Of a stretch of DNA of 64,000 bases, positions 1-13,293 are shown in pieces; the stretch's first letter is position 1; each line of letters begins with the position of its first letter. This DNA is from Pseudoalteromonas sp. MM1 (GTDB lineage Bacteria; Pseudomonadota; Gammaproteobacteria; Enterobacterales; Alteromonadaceae): NCBI RefSeq assembly GCF_030296835.1, contig NZ_AP027922.1, forward strand, positions 2,728,001-2,792,000, read 5' to 3'. Made by a program: the position numbers and the translations under genes. A model generated the notes under the pieces. It was given only the letters and a program-made list of their open reading frames with translations. It did no database searches and was not told the DNA's origin.

Positions 1-183
1 CGAGTGGATGAGATATCAGGCCATTTAGGGGATGCAATGCAAATTCGTCCAAAAGCCGCGAATAGCAAAATTGTGACCGATGCCATTGGCCCAAATGGTC
101 AAATTATAAAAACCTTACCCCGTGGTTTTTATTTAAAAACCAGTTTTACTGGGGCTATTTTAAAGCAGCAGTTTCAGCTTTAA
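1..183 (+). CDS. mutH: DNA mismatch repair endonuclease MutH (3' end only)
   Basis: Only the last 60 codons are present; the gene enters from the left edge and stops at TAA 181-183. The visible peptide contains [10 protein letters not shown] and, about 15 residues later, [12 protein letters not shown], which line up with the C-terminal part of E. coli MutH ([22 protein letters not shown]). MutH nicks the unmethylated strand at hemimethylated GATC sites after activation by MutS and MutL. The active-site region is outside the window, so only the identity of the C-terminal segment is supported. It is convergent with eno, with about 220 bases between them. Confidence 0.9.
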   Translation, partial: RVDEISGHLGDAMQIRPKAANSKIVTDAIGPNGQIIKTLPRGFYLKTSFTGAILKQQFQL

Positions 184-330
184 TAACGTTTATAAGCTAA
201 GCTCACTACTTTTTATATGCCACTAACGCAAATAGTACAGGGGTTATACCAATCCGCAATAATACTTAATCATTTTTAGGGGCTAAACGCCTAAAAGTTA
301 TAACTTATTTAAATTAGCTTAGCAGCCATA

Positions 331-357
331 AAAAAATCCCCGCTTGTGCGGGGATTT
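331..357 (-). terminator. Intrinsic terminator of eno
   Basis: A perfect 10-bp stem (334-343 with 348-357, loop TTGT) is followed on the minus strand by a run of six Ts. It lies about 45 bases past the eno stop. The stem is symmetric and could also help end mutH transcription, but the T run favours the minus strand. The rest of 184-402 shows no gene or RNA that I recognise. Confidence 0.85.
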
Positions 358-402
358 ATATATCAACTTAAATAGTTACCTTAACTAAGGTTAAAGTAAC
401 TA

Positions 403-1737
<1,335 letters not shown>

Positions 1738-1780
1738 CTAACTTTACTACGTTTTATATCTTTTAGTCAGCCCTTTAGAC

Positions 1781-1812
1781 AAAAAAGCCGTGCAATATGC
1801 ACGGCTTTTTTT
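1781..1812 (-). terminator. Intrinsic terminator between pyrG and eno
   Basis: The arms GCCGTGCA (1787-1794) and TGCACGGC (1798-1805) enclose a 3-base loop, flanked by A and T runs on both sides. It begins a few bases past the pyrG stop codon. The symmetric flanks would allow function in either direction, but only minus-strand genes abut it. Confidence 0.85.
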
Positions 1813-1814
1813 AA

Positions 1815-3464
<1,650 letters not shown>

Positions 3465-3611
3465 TCAGGAATTAAAAGGAATATAACACCCGAGAAAGAG
3501 ACTCTGGGTATATCATCAAGACGGGGCGAAATTGTACCAAAACAGCGTTGAGCAATCCAGTTAAAAATAGCCTTTACGCGCACAAAAAATGTTCGTTGAT
3601 TAACATTAATT

Positions 3612-4430
3612 TTATTTTGCTTTTTTAATCGCTTCCCATGCCAGCTCCATTTCATCAAGCGTGGCACTCTCTAAGCTTTTACCTTTTGCAATTAAGTAAC
3701 CTTGCACTTTTTCAAAACGTGCCGAAAACTTAGCATTGGCTTGCCTAAGCAGTTGCTCTGGGTCGCGTTTAACATGGCGAGCCACATTTACTGTGGCAAA
3801 TAATAAGTCGCCTATTTCTTCTGCTGTATGATCAGATAAAGAGTCGTGCTCAAGCGCTTCTTTTACTTCAAGTACTTCTTCACTTACTTTATCTAGTGCT
3901 CCGTGGTAGCTTGGCCAATCAAAACCAAGTGCGGCAACACGTTGCTGAATTTTTTTGGCTTTAGCTAAGCTTGGCATATTAGTGGGTATATCTTGCCAAA
4001 GTGAGGCTTTGCTTGGCTGTACTTTAGTTGCGCGTTCTTGTGCTTTAATTGCTTGCCATTGCGTTGCTAATTGCTCATCGGTCAACGCTTGCTTGTTGCT
4101 AAAAACATGTGGGTGGCGACGGGTTAGCTTACTATTTAGCTCACTAACCACATCGTTAAAATCAAACAGTCCCTGCTCGTTGGCAAGCTGTGCGTAAAAA
4201 ACGATTTGAAATAGTAAATCACCCAGCTCATTTTTAAGCTCATTCAAATTACCTGACTCTATGCAATCGGCCACTTCAAAAGCTTCTTCTAATGTATGTG
4301 GCACAATCGATTTAAAATTTTGCTTGCGATCCCACGGGCAACCGTTTGTAGGATCGCGAAGCGCCACCATAATACCGAGTAGCTGCTCGAGTGCGTTGGT
4401 ATCAGCCACTTTATTGGTTTCGTTTGGCAC
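3612..4430 (-). CDS. mazG: Nucleoside triphosphate pyrophosphohydrolase MazG
   Basis: Hydrolyses NTPs and dNTPs to monophosphates and, in E. coli, helps limit ppGpp. Two MazG repeats are visible. The first contains LRDPTNGCPWDRKQ and the metal-binding EELGDLLFQ-type helix (ELKNELGDLLFQIVFYAQL); the second contains EEIGDLLFATVNVARH. I place the start at GTG 4428-4430 (VPNETNK), preceded by AAGG at 8 bases. This gives 272 aa, near the 263 aa of E. coli MazG. A longer in-frame start at 4490 would overlap relA by 80 bases and adds residues absent from the family. The chosen start overlaps the relA stop by 20 bases, suggesting translational coupling. Confidence 0.93.
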   Translation of the reverse strand: MPNETNKVADTNALEQLLGIMVALRDPTNGCPWDRKQNFKSIVPHTLEEAFEVADCIESGNLNELKNELGDLLFQIVFYAQLANEQGLFDFNDVVSELNSKLTRRHPHVFSNKQALTDEQLATQWQAIKAQERATKVQPSKASLWQDIPTNMPSLAKAKKIQQRVAALGFDWPSYHGALDKVSEEVLEVKEALEHDSLSDHTAEEIGDLLFATVNVARHVKRDPEQLLRQANAKFSARFEKVQGYLIAKGKSLESATLDEMELAWEAIKKAK

Positions 4431-6567
4431 TGTGCACACCTTCAATTTGATGTAGTTTTGACAAAACCCGGTTTGTGCCCGATAGGTCATGCACTTCTAT
4501 TTGCATAGTAAATACTGCTAACTGATCGGCCCCAACGGTATTGACGTTCATGTTGATCACATTTACTTTTTCGTTAGCCAGTACAGAGCTAATATCGCGG
4601 ATTAAACCTGAGCGGTCGCTTGCTTCAATTTTTATACTTAGCGCATAAGAGCCGTTTATTTCATCTGACCAACTCACCGATATAACGCGCTCTGGGTGCT
4701 GCTCTTTTAAGTTGTTAAATGCATCGCAATCTTCGCGGTGCACGCCTATGCCTCGGCCTTGTGTAATATAGCCAATTATTTTATCGCCAGGGACTGGGCG
4801 GCAACACTTAGCTACGTGGCTCATTAAGCTGCCTACACCATCCACCACTATTCCGTTTTTATCGCCGGTTACTTTACTGGGCGCTTTAAAACGAATAACA
4901 GGCTCTTCTTCGGTACGGTCGCTTACAAAATTAAGCATTTGATTTAAGCGTACATCGCCTGCGCCTATGGCAACCATTAAGTCATCTAGTTCTTTGAAGT
5001 TAAAGCGCTTAATAGCTGGGTCTAAATCTTTGTAGGTTAAATCTAGCTTTTGCAGTTCGTTATCAAGAATCTCTTTACCGGCACTTAAATTTTTATCGCG
5101 GTCGAGCTGCTTAAACCAATGATGGATTTTAGCCCGTGCACGCGACGATTTAATATAGCCAAGCGATGGATTTAGCCAATCGCGGCTTGGATTAGGCTGC
5201 TTTTGTGTAAGTATTTCGACCTGATCGCCCGTAGATAACTGATGCGTAAACGGTACTATTTTGCCAAATACTTTCGCCCCTATGCAGCGGTGTCCTACAT
5301 TTGAGTGAATGTAGTAAGCAAAATCAAGCGGTGTAGCGCCAACAGGTAAATCAATAATATCGCCACTTGGGGTAAATATATAAACACGGTCTTCTACAAC
5401 TTGGTTTTTAAGCTCTTCAGCTAAATCGCCCCCATCGACCACTTCTTCTTGCCATTGTAGTAATTTGCGCAACCAGCTAATTTTTTGCTCATAACCTGAA
5501 CCACGCCCTGGTAGGGCGCCTTCTTTATACATCCAGTGCGCGGCAACGCCTAACTCAGCATCTTGATGCATTTCGCTGGTACGTATTTGTATCTCAACGG
5601 TTTTTCCTTCAGGGCCAAATACCACAGTATGAATTGACTGATAGCCATTTTGTTTAGGTGTAGCAACGTAGTCGTCAAACTCTTTATTAAGATGGCGCCA
5701 ATTAGTATGAACAATACCTAGCGCGCCGTAACAATCTTGCAGGCGTTCAACCACTATGCGCATTGCCCGAATATCAAACAGCTGATCAAACTCGTAGTTT
5801 TTTTGCTGCATTTTTTTATAAATGCTGTAAATATGCTTAGGGCGGCCATACACTTGTGCCTCAATGCCGGCTTCGCTTAGGCGCGCTTTTACTTGCTCAA
5901 CCATATCTTCCATATAGGCTTCACGAGCAAGGCGTTTATCATCAAGTTGTTTAGCAATGCTTTTATAGGTGTCGGGGTGTAAATACCTAAACGATAAATC
6001 TTCAAGTTCCCACTTAAGCTGCCCTATACCTAACCTGTTTGCTAACGGGGCAAAAATATCGGCGGTTTCTTTAGCGGCAATAACACGCTCTTCTTCATCG
6101 CCATTTTTTACGTTACGTAAATGGCACACTTGCTCGGCAAGTTTAATTACAACCGCGCGCACATCTTCAACCATGGTAAGTAACATTTTACGAATGTTAT
6201 CTACCTGCATAGTGCCTTTACCTTGGTGAGATAAAGTACTAATAGCGGCCATTTGTGCAACCCCAGTTAAAAGCATGGCTACATTTTTGCCAAGTTGTGC
6301 TTCTACGGTTTCAAGGTCCACTAAGTCGTTTAAGTAGTAATGCGTGAGGTACGCGGTTGCAAGAGATTCTGCATCTAAATTAAGCTCGGCTAAAATCTCG
6401 ACCATTTCGATGGCCGTGTTTTGCCGTGCTTGGTTGTCACATGTAACACACAATGCTTGCGCTTTGTTTAGTAGCGTTATTTTATCTTGCGATAACGCTA
6501 ACTGTTTTAGGCTAGTAGCAAAGTCACCTGTGTCGTCCTGCTGATGTGATTGACGTGTAGCGACCAT
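4411..6567 (-). CDS. relA: GTP pyrophosphokinase RelA ((p)ppGpp synthetase I)
   Basis: Ribosome-associated enzyme that makes (p)ppGpp when uncharged tRNA enters the A site. The protein is 718 aa (E. coli 744). The order is an N-terminal pseudo-hydrolase domain, a synthetase domain (YGRPKHIYSIYKKMQ, FDIRAMRIVVERLQDCY, NGYQSIHTVVFGP), a TGS domain (VYIFTPSGDIIDLP), a zinc-finger-type region with conserved Cys/His (HVAKCCRPVPGD) and a C-terminal ACT domain. The His-Asp pair needed for ppGpp hydrolysis is missing, as in monofunctional RelA, so this is not SpoT. It starts 8 bases after the rlmD stop and overlaps mazG. Confidence 0.96.
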   Translation of the reverse strand: MVATRQSHQQDDTGDFATSLKQLALSQDKITLLNKAQALCVTCDNQARQNTAIEMVEILAELNLDAESLATAYLTHYYLNDLVDLETVEAQLGKNVAMLLTGVAQMAAISTLSHQGKGTMQVDNIRKMLLTMVEDVRAVVIKLAEQVCHLRNVKNGDEEERVIAAKETADIFAPLANRLGIGQLKWELEDLSFRYLHPDTYKSIAKQLDDKRLAREAYMEDMVEQVKARLSEAGIEAQVYGRPKHIYSIYKKMQQKNYEFDQLFDIRAMRIVVERLQDCYGALGIVHTNWRHLNKEFDDYVATPKQNGYQSIHTVVFGPEGKTVEIQIRTSEMHQDAELGVAAHWMYKEGALPGRGSGYEQKISWLRKLLQWQEEVVDGGDLAEELKNQVVEDRVYIFTPSGDIIDLPVGATPLDFAYYIHSNVGHRCIGAKVFGKIVPFTHQLSTGDQVEILTQKQPNPSRDWLNPSLGYIKSSRARAKIHHWFKQLDRDKNLSAGKEILDNELQKLDLTYKDLDPAIKRFNFKELDDLMVAIGAGDVRLNQMLNFVSDRTEEEPVIRFKAPSKVTGDKNGIVVDGVGSLMSHVAKCCRPVPGDKIIGYITQGRGIGVHREDCDAFNNLKEQHPERVISVSWSDEINGSYALSIKIEASDRSGLIRDISSVLANEKVNVINMNVNTVGADQLAVFTMQIEVHDLSGTNRVLSKLHQIEGVHSAKRNQ

Positions 6568-6575
6568 AAAACGCT

Positions 6576-7901
6576 TTACCTCCGTTGAAATAACGCCATT
6601 GTTTCTATGTGTCCTGTATGCGGAAACATATTCATTAGCCCAATTTTAGTAACTTCAAAACCTGCTTGCGAAATAATTGCACTGTCACGGGCTAAAGTAA
6701 CAGGATCGCAAGAAACGTATAAAATGGTTTTAAACTGCTTTAAAGGAAGTTGCTCTAAAACAGCCATAGCACCGGTACGAGAAGGGTCTAATACTAATAC
6801 CTCTAGCGACTTATTAAACCATTGCGCTGATTCAATTTTTTGCGTTAAATCAAAACAATGAAAGTGTGCATTAGTAATAGAGTTAGTGTGCGCATTTTGC
6901 GTCGCCATTGCAACCGCCGATGTAACCCCTTCTACGCCAATAACCGATTTAGCATGCTGAGCAAGCACTAATGAAAAGTTACCAATACCACAAAATAAAT
7001 CCAATACCTGCTCGTTTCCTTGCAAGTTAAGCCAATTTACAGACTGCGCTAACATAGCTTGGTTAACTTCATCATTTACTTGAATAAAATTACCAAGGCC
7101 AAATTCGAACTTTAAATTAAACTTTTCTAAAAAATAATAAGGCGTAGGTAAGTGAGTTTGCTCTATAACATCGCTGTTGTCTTGCCAAGTAATTAACCAC
7201 TGCTGTAAATTTGCCGCCTCTTGTACATAGCTTTTGGCTTCATCTGCTATCGCTTTAGTATGGCGAATAACAATAAAGTTCCCAGCTTCGTTTTGACATA
7301 ACTGTAAATGACTTATACTGTGCAGCGCTTTATATTGATTAATAAGCGTTTCAAAAATACTAAATACGTTAGTAAATGCCTCACTAAGCACATCACATTG
7401 CTCAATACTAATCACATTTTTAGAGCTAGGCGCACGATACCCAACTCGCATTTTTTTAGCGGCTTTATCATACATTACGGCAATTCGGGCGCTACGCCTG
7501 TAATGAATGGGCTTACTTAGCAAAGGCGCTTGCCAATTTAAGTCGCTTAATTTGGCAAACTTTTTAAATAATTGCGTCACTGCAGTCTGCTTTTCAACCA
7601 CTTGCTGATTTATATCTAGGTGCTGTAACTGACAACCACCACAATGGTTATAATGCTGACAAAAAGGCTGCGTGCGCGAATCACTTGCATTAATAACCTT
7701 AACCAGTTTTGCACTGCTGTATTTGGCTTTATCTTCTATTAGGCTTGCCGTTACTTTCTCATTCGTTAAAGCGCCGCTTACAAAGCACACTTTATTGTTG
7801 TGTTTAGCAACGCCCCGCCCTTGATGATCCATGGCCGTAATATTTAGCGTGAGTGTTTGCTGTTTAAGTGGTTTTTTCTTTGCTTTAAAAATTTGCGCCA
7901 T
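6576..7901 (-). CDS. rlmD: 23S rRNA (uracil-5-)-methyltransferase RlmD
   Basis: SAM-dependent enzyme that methylates the 23S rRNA uridine numbered 1939 in E. coli. An N-terminal TRAM domain (about residues 12-70) precedes an iron-sulfur cluster motif with Cys81, Cys87 and Cys90 (FCQHYNHCGGC). The C-terminal Rossmann methyltransferase has VLDLFCGIGNFSL as the SAM loop, and the catalytic Cys398 lies in VSCDPVTLARD. The 441-aa length is close to E. coli RlmD. It is the first gene of the rlmD-relA-mazG string and is divergent from barA across only 60 bases. Confidence 0.95.
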   Translation of the reverse strand: MAQIFKAKKKPLKQQTLTLNITAMDHQGRGVAKHNNKVCFVSGALTNEKVTASLIEDKAKYSSAKLVKVINASDSRTQPFCQHYNHCGGCQLQHLDINQQVVEKQTAVTQLFKKFAKLSDLNWQAPLLSKPIHYRRSARIAVMYDKAAKKMRVGYRAPSSKNVISIEQCDVLSEAFTNVFSIFETLINQYKALHSISHLQLCQNEAGNFIVIRHTKAIADEAKSYVQEAANLQQWLITWQDNSDVIEQTHLPTPYYFLEKFNLKFEFGLGNFIQVNDEVNQAMLAQSVNWLNLQGNEQVLDLFCGIGNFSLVLAQHAKSVIGVEGVTSAVAMATQNAHTNSITNAHFHCFDLTQKIESAQWFNKSLEVLVLDPSRTGAMAVLEQLPLKQFKTILYVSCDPVTLARDSAIISQAGFEVTKIGLMNMFPHTGHIETMALFQRR

Positions 7902-7961
7902 GCGGCATTACCTTAGTTTTTGTATTACGTATAAGCAAATCAGATGCTTTGAGAATAGCCG

Positions 7962-10787
7962 TTGAACCGTATATACTCGGTGCATACTAATAATGATAAT
8001 AACGCTTCCATTATGACCAAATTAGGCTTACGTGATTCTGTTTTAACCTTAACCTTGATCCCCACAGTGATCATTGGTTTGTTACTTGGCGGCTATTTTA
8101 CAATAAATCGTTACATTGAGCTTGATGAAATTTTATATCAGCAAGGCAGCTCAATATCTGAACCCTTAGCAATTGCGTTAGAGCAGCCTTTACTAGAAAA
8201 AAATAAAAAACTGCTTAATCGCTTAATTAGTTACACACACAATAAGCACTCCCCTGCTATTAAGTCGATTGCAATTTTTGATACCAGCAATCAGCTTATT
8301 ATGACCAGTAACTATCATCGCTCATTTGATGAGCTGACCCAAAAAGCGCAAATTGAAAACCTTTACACAACTAAAATTAATAAATCTGAAGAGTTAATCA
8401 CGTTCTACACCCCTATTTTTAACCACTCTGCGCCAGTATCAAAATGGGATATTAATGACTTTCAAACTCCGCTTGGCACGGTTATTTTACAACTTAATAA
8501 AGACCAAGCCATTATAGGGCAGCAGCGAGCAGTTTTAATTAGCGGCATTGTTATTTTATTTGCAATAATATTGGCCTCTATTTTGGCTCTTAAGCTTAGC
8601 CGTATGTTTATGAACCCACTTAATAAGTTAGTACTTGCAACCGATAAACTAGTTGAGGGTAAAAGAGATACGGGCTTAAACGATACCATGATGGGAGAGT
8701 TTGAACTGCTGCGTGAAGGACTTAATACCATTGCCCACACTATGGTTATGCAAAAGGACGAAATGCAGAAAAATATTGATCAGGCCACTAGTGATTATCG
8801 CGAAACCCTAGAGCAATACGAAACTTCAAATATTCAGCTAACCATGGCCAAAAAAGAGGCGCAAGATGCGAACCGTGTAAAGTCAGATTTTTTAGCCAAA
8901 ATGAGTCACGAGTTACGTACCCCGCTCAATGGTGTTATTGGCTTTACGCGGCAGTTGTATAAAACACCTTTAAATAAACATCAAAAAGACTACCTCGATA
9001 CCATAGAGCTTTCAGCCAATAGTTTATTGACAATTATTAGTGATATTTTAGATTTTTCTAAGCTTGAAGCGGGCGCAATGGAGCTTGAATCAATCCAGTT
9101 TCAACTGCGCGATAGCGTAAACGAGGTAATGACATTATTAGCTCCTTCGGCGCATGAAAAACAACTTGAGCTATCGATATATATTAACCCGCAGGTACCT
9201 GATGATTTAACGGGTGACCCAACACGCCTTAAACAAGTCCTTATTAATTTGTTAAGCAACGCCATTAAGTTTACCGAAAAAGGTTCAATAAAGGTTGATA
9301 TAAGCTACCGTTTATTAGATGAAGACCGTGCCTCTATTTTAGTCTCAGTAACCGACACTGGTGTGGGTATCCCAATGGACAAACAAGATGCACTATTTAC
9401 CGCATTCGGCCAGGCTGATTCATCCATCACCCGAAAATTTGGCGGCACCGGTTTAGGCTTAATCATTACTAAACACATTGTTGAGGCTATGAATGGCCGA
9501 ATAACGCTAAATTCAGCTCCTGGAAGCGGCACCTGTTTTACCTTCAATGGTGTATTTAGATTACCAGATCATACATTTAGTAACGACTTACCTTCTAAAT
9601 CGCTCATTGGTAAACGCGTATTATATTTAGAGCCACATGAGCATACGCACCACTCGGTGCTTTCTGTATTAAACGAGTGGGAAGCAGTTGTAACGGCCTG
9701 CTTTAATGAGGCAGCATTTTTAGATGCCATCAAGCATAAAATGTTTAAATACGATATTTGTATTATTGGTGATATGGCATCGGTAGATGACATGCAGCGT
9801 CTTAAAGGCTATGTGAATATGGTTCGCGAGTCGTGCGATTATTTATACCTTATGCTCAATACTGTATCGCATAATATGCGCGAGGCATTTATTGGCAGCG
9901 GCGCCGATGCGTGTTTAAGTAAGCCACTTAATCATCGTAAATTATGTGAAGTACTCGCTGCACCTTATCGACTTGATCACCCAACCTTAAATATTGAGCC
10001 AAGCGATCAAACCTTATTGCCATTAAAAGTACTGGTGGTAGATGATAACGATGCAAACTTAAAACTTATTTGCACTTTATTAAAAGAACAGGTTGAATTT
10101 ATAGACACCGCATATAATGGCTCTCAAGCCTACAGCTTAAGTAAAAGCCACAAGTACGATGTTATTTTTATGGATATACAAATGCCGATAATGGATGGCA
10201 TTACCGCCTGTAAGCTGATTAAAGAGTCTTCTTTAAACGAAGACACGCCTATTATTGCGGTAACCGCGCATGCACTGCACAGTGAAAAAGAGCAGCTATT
10301 AAAAGATGGCTTTAAAGGCTATTTAACTAAGCCTATTGATGAGGATATGCTCAGCCAAATTATTTGCGATCATAGTCCGCAATCGCCCGTAACCCGCGAC
10401 AAAATTAAAAATGTAACGCCTCAAAGCCCTGCTCCATTTGAAAGTAACTGCTTAGATTGGTCGCTTGCGCTACAGCGTGCTGGCGGCAAAGGTGAACTGG
10501 CGCTGGAAATGCTTAATATGCTGTTACATAGTGTGCCAGAGACGCTCTCGCAGCTTAACGAGGCTATTGAGCAAAACGATTGCCAAACAGTATTAAGTGT
10601 TATTCATAAGTTCCATGGCGCGTGCTGTTATACCGGGGTGCCTAAGCTTAAATCACTGGCAGAAACCATAGAAACCTCACTTAAAAGTGACTGTGTGCTT
10701 GATAATGTTGAGCCTGAATTATTTGAGCTACAGGATGAGCTGGAAAACCTCATGGCAGATGCAAGTGTTACCGAGCATCAACGCTAA
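7962..10787 (+). CDS. barA: Hybrid sensor histidine kinase BarA
   Basis: Tripartite sensor kinase that phosphorylates the response regulator UvrY/GacA and thereby controls Csr small RNAs. The predicted order is membrane segment (about 26-48), periplasmic sensor, second membrane segment (about 190-212), HAMP, HisKA with His316 in KMSHELRTPLNG, HATPase (DTGVGIP, GGTGLGL), a degenerate receiver around 555-680, a true receiver with Asp738 in MDIQMPIMDG, and an HPt domain with His885 in HKFHGACCYTGV. The 5' end is uncertain: TTG at 7962 has a GAG motif about 8 bases upstream, while ATG at 8013 (MTKLGLRDS) fits the E. coli N-terminus better but has no clear ribosome site. Divergent from rlmD, as in E. 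coli. Confidence 0.94.
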   Translation: MNRIYSVHTNNDNNASIMTKLGLRDSVLTLTLIPTVIIGLLLGGYFTINRYIELDEILYQQGSSISEPLAIALEQPLLEKNKKLLNRLISYTHNKHSPAIKSIAIFDTSNQLIMTSNYHRSFDELTQKAQIENLYTTKINKSEELITFYTPIFNHSAPVSKWDINDFQTPLGTVILQLNKDQAIIGQQRAVLISGIVILFAIILASILALKLSRMFMNPLNKLVLATDKLVEGKRDTGLNDTMMGEFELLREGLNTIAHTMVMQKDEMQKNIDQATSDYRETLEQYETSNIQLTMAKKEAQDANRVKSDFLAKMSHELRTPLNGVIGFTRQLYKTPLNKHQKDYLDTIELSANSLLTIISDILDFSKLEAGAMELESIQFQLRDSVNEVMTLLAPSAHEKQLELSIYINPQVPDDLTGDPTRLKQVLINLLSNAIKFTEKGSIKVDISYRLLDEDRASILVSVTDTGVGIPMDKQDALFTAFGQADSSITRKFGGTGLGLIITKHIVEAMNGRITLNSAPGSGTCFTFNGVFRLPDHTFSNDLPSKSLIGKRVLYLEPHEHTHHSVLSVLNEWEAVVTACFNEAAFLDAIKHKMFKYDICIIGDMASVDDMQRLKGYVNMVRESCDYLYLMLNTVSHNMREAFIGSGADACLSKPLNHRKLCEVLAAPYRLDHPTLNIEPSDQTLLPLKVLVVDDNDANLKLICTLLKEQVEFIDTAYNGSQAYSLSKSHKYDVIFMDIQMPIMDGITACKLIKESSLNEDTPIIAVTAHALHSEKEQLLKDGFKGYLTKPIDEDMLSQIICDHSPQSPVTRDKIKNVTPQSPAPFESNCLDWSLALQRAGGKGELALEMLNMLLHSVPETLSQLNEAIEQNDCQTVLSVIHKFHGACCYTGVPKLKSLAETIETSLKSDCVLDNVEPELFELQDELENLMADASVTEHQR

Positions 10788-10800
10788 TAAACACGTAATA

Positions 10801-10825
10801 AAAAAGCGCAGTAAATGCGCTTTTT
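10801..10825. terminator. Bidirectional terminator between barA and pdxJ
   Basis: GCGCA (10806-10810) pairs with TGCGC (10816-10820), and AAAAA and TTTTT flank it on either side. It lies 13 bases past the barA stop and about 70 bases past the pdxJ stop, between the convergent genes. Confidence 0.75.
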
Positions 10826-10894
10826 AACCGGTTTTTATACCTTTTTACTTTATTAAGTATTTCTATGAAATGGCGCGCCACCATAGGGTTAAAT

Positions 10895-11626
10895 TTATAA
10901 CCTTGCCTCAATCATTAGGCGTTTCATGTCGCGTACTGCTTTTTCAAGGCCATCAATAGCTGCGCGCGCAATAATAGCGTGGCCAATGTTAAGCTCATAA
11001 ATTTCTGGCATTGCTGCAATCGGTTTTACGTTATGATAATGAAGACCATGCCCTGCATTTACTATTAAGCCTAAGCTTGCCGCGTATTTTACACCCTCTC
11101 GAATGTGCTCAAGCTCTTTGTGTAAATCTTCATCATTAGTAGCGTCGGCATAGGCGCCTGTGTGAATTTCTACATACGGAGCACCACATGCTTTAGCTGC
11201 ATCTAGCTGCGCTTTATCGGCATCAATAAATAATGACACTTTAATACCTGCATCGGTAAGTGTTTTAGTAGCCGCTTTAATTTTATCTATATTGCCGGCG
11301 ACATCTAGGCCGCCTTCAGTCGTTAATTCTTCACGTTTTTCCGGCACTAAACACACGTACTCAGGCTTTACTTCAAGAGCAATGTTAATCATTTCATCGG
11401 TAACCGCTGTTTCAAGATTCATACGCGTTTGAATCGTTTTAGCCATTACGTATACATCACGGTCTTGAATGTGGCGGCGGTCTTCACGCAAATGAATAGT
11501 GATCCCATCTGCACCAGCATGCTCCGCCACACTGGCCGCATGTGCTGGGTCTGGGTATGATGTACCACGCGCTTGGCGAAGCGTTGCGATATGATCAACG
11601 TTCACGCCTAAAAGAATGTCTTTCAT
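10895..11626 (-). CDS. pdxJ: Pyridoxine 5'-phosphate synthase
   Basis: Condenses 1-deoxyxylulose 5-phosphate with 3-amino-2-oxopropyl phosphate to pyridoxine 5'-phosphate, the last ring-forming step of the DXP-dependent vitamin B6 route. At 243 aa it has the usual length of this TIM-barrel family. [16 protein letters not shown] at the N-terminus and [17 protein letters not shown] are family signatures carrying active-site residues; [11 protein letters not shown] lies near the phosphate site. It is the last gene of the lepA-lepB-rnc-era-recO-pdxJ string, 21 bases after recO. Confidence 0.97.
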   Translation of the reverse strand: MKDILLGVNVDHIATLRQARGTSYPDPAHAASVAEHAGADGITIHLREDRRHIQDRDVYVMAKTIQTRMNLETAVTDEMINIALEVKPEYVCLVPEKREELTTEGGLDVAGNIDKIKAATKTLTDAGIKVSLFIDADKAQLDAAKACGAPYVEIHTGAYADATNDEDLHKELEHIREGVKYAASLGLIVNAGHGLHYHNVKPIAAMPEIYELNIGHAIIARAAIDGLEKAVRDMKRLMIEARL

Positions 11627-11647
11627 TTTGTTACCTGTAAAATATGC

Positions 11648-12340
11648 TTATTGAGAGGCCATGAATAATTCACGGCTTTTTAATGGTTTATTACCTAGTA
11701 AAGGTTTTAGTAAATAACGGCTTAATTGTTTTGCCATATAGAGTACATCACTTTGGCTAAAATCATGATTAGCAATCGCTTTGAGCTGTGCACCGCTAAA
11801 CCCTGAGCGTGTATCTTGCTGAATCAAAAAACCCAACTCAGGAAAGTAACTATACGTTTGGCCTTCAACAATTGGCTCACCACTGGCATCAAAGCTAAAA
11901 TCAACGCCATAACCTAAAAGCTCTAATAACTGAAACTCGTACGAGCGCAGCACTGACTGTAAATCAACATCGGTATTGAGATTTTCGAGGTGAGTTTTGT
12001 AAAGCTCGAATACTTGTTCAAGCGGCTCATTTACCGGCACTATGCGATTCGTTAGCTCGTTTAAATAAAAGCCACAGTAAAGTTTATCCTTGGTTAAATA
12101 TAAAGGATTGCCATGGAGCTCAAATTTATTAATGTATTTTAAATCGTACTTGCCACTGTAATGAACAAGCAGTGCCTGAAAAGGTTGAAGTTGTGCTTTG
12201 TGTTTAGTGGCCTGGCGACCACTAATTCTCGCCAGCATTCTAAGCTGGCCTACGCCTTCTACCAGCATATCGAGCATTACTTGGGAGTCGCTATAAGGAC
12301 GCCGATGTAATAGGTACGCTGTGTAGAAGTCGCTATCCAT
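11648..12340 (-). CDS. recO: DNA repair protein RecO
   Basis: Mediator of the RecFOR pathway, which loads RecA on SSB-coated gapped DNA and anneals complementary strands. It is 230 aa (E. coli 242). The N-terminal OB-fold (about 1-80) has the family pattern AYLLHRRPYSDSQVMLDML; a helical C-terminal domain follows. No zinc-binding Cys cluster is visible, as in other gammaproteobacterial RecO. The short gap to era (20 bases) and pdxJ (21 bases) supports co-transcription. Confidence 0.93.
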   Translation of the reverse strand: MDSDFYTAYLLHRRPYSDSQVMLDMLVEGVGQLRMLARISGRQATKHKAQLQPFQALLVHYSGKYDLKYINKFELHGNPLYLTKDKLYCGFYLNELTNRIVPVNEPLEQVFELYKTHLENLNTDVDLQSVLRSYEFQLLELLGYGVDFSFDASGEPIVEGQTYSYFPELGFLIQQDTRSGFSGAQLKAIANHDFSQSDVLYMAKQLSRYLLKPLLGNKPLKSRELFMASQ

Positions 12341-12360
12341 ATTAGTAGGCTAAATACGGG

Positions 12361-13293
12361 TTAATCTTCGCCATAACCTAAGCTTCTTAAGGCACGTTCA
12401 TCATCGGCCCAACCCGATTTAACTTTAACCCAAAGCTCTAAAAATACTTTGTTATCGAGCATTTCTTCAAGATCTTTACGGGCTTCACGGCCAATCACTT
12501 TAAGCTTTTCGCCTTTGTTACCAATTACCATGCGTTTTTGGGTTTCACGCTCAACAAGAATTAACCCATTGATATGCCAAACACCGTTTTCTTGCCATTT
12601 AAACTGCTCAATTTCTACAGTAACAGAGTAAGGAAGCTCTTCGCCCATAAAGCGCATTAGCTTTTCACGAATAACTTCTGCCGCCATAAAACGCATTGAG
12701 CGGTCGGTTACATAGTCGTCAGGAAAGTAAAACTCACACGGCGGTAAGCGTTTGGTTACTTCTGCTTTTATTAAATCAACATTTTTACCTTGGGTTGCCG
12801 ATACCGGCATAATGCCCACAAAATCAAATTTATCGCCCAGCATTTTCATATGCGGTAATACTAAATCGCGGTCTTTTACTTGGTCTATCTTATTAATAAC
12901 AAGTAAAACAGGCTTACCACTTTGCGATACTTTATTAAGTACCATTTCGTCATCGGCATTCCAGTGAGTACCCTCAACAACAAAGATAATCAGCTCTACA
13001 TCACCTATTGAGCTCGATGCTGCACGGTTCATTAAGCGGTTAATAGCACGCTTTTCTTCAACGTGTAGACCCGGCGTATCAATATAAACAGCTTGATGCT
13101 TACCTTCAGTGTGAATCCCCATAATACGATGGCGCGTGGTTTGTGGCTTACGCGAAGTAATACTTACTTTTTGCTCAATGATTTCATTAAGTAATGTTGA
13201 TTTACCTACATTAGGGCGGCCAACAATGGCAATCATGCCACAAAACGTATCAATATCCCCTTCATGAGGCTGTATTAAGGTATCAAGATTCAT
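12361..13293 (-). CDS. era: GTPase Era
   Basis: Ribosome-assembly GTPase that binds 16S rRNA near its 3' end. G1 is GRPNVGKS (about residues 26-33), G3 is DTPG, G4 is NKID, and a C-terminal KH domain (about 225-310) includes [13 protein letters not shown]. At 310 aa it is about nine residues longer than E. coli Era because of a longer leader ([16 protein letters not shown]). A start nearer [10 protein letters not shown] would cut into the G domain, so I keep the long form. It overlaps the rnc stop by 11 bases. Confidence 0.96.
   Translation of the reverse strand: MNLDTLIQPHEGDIDTFCGMIAIVGRPNVGKSTLLNEIIEQKVSITSRKPQTTRHRIMGIHTEGKHQAVYIDTPGLHVEEKRAINRLMNRAASSSIGDVELIIFVVEGTHWNADDEMVLNKVSQSGKPVLLVINKIDQVKDRDLVLPHMKMLGDKFDFVGIMPVSATQGKNVDLIKAEVTKRLPPCEFYFPDDYVTDRSMRFMAAEVIREKLMRFMGEELPYSVTVEIEQFKWQENGVWHINGLILVERETQKRMVIGNKGEKLKVIGREARKDLEEMLDNKVFLELWVKVKSGWADDERALRSLGYGED

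Noticed and set aside
7962..8012. Choosing only the TTG start for barA as certain.
   Set aside because: The ATG at 8013 matches E. coli BarA better; I list the longer form but treat the first 17 residues as unproven.
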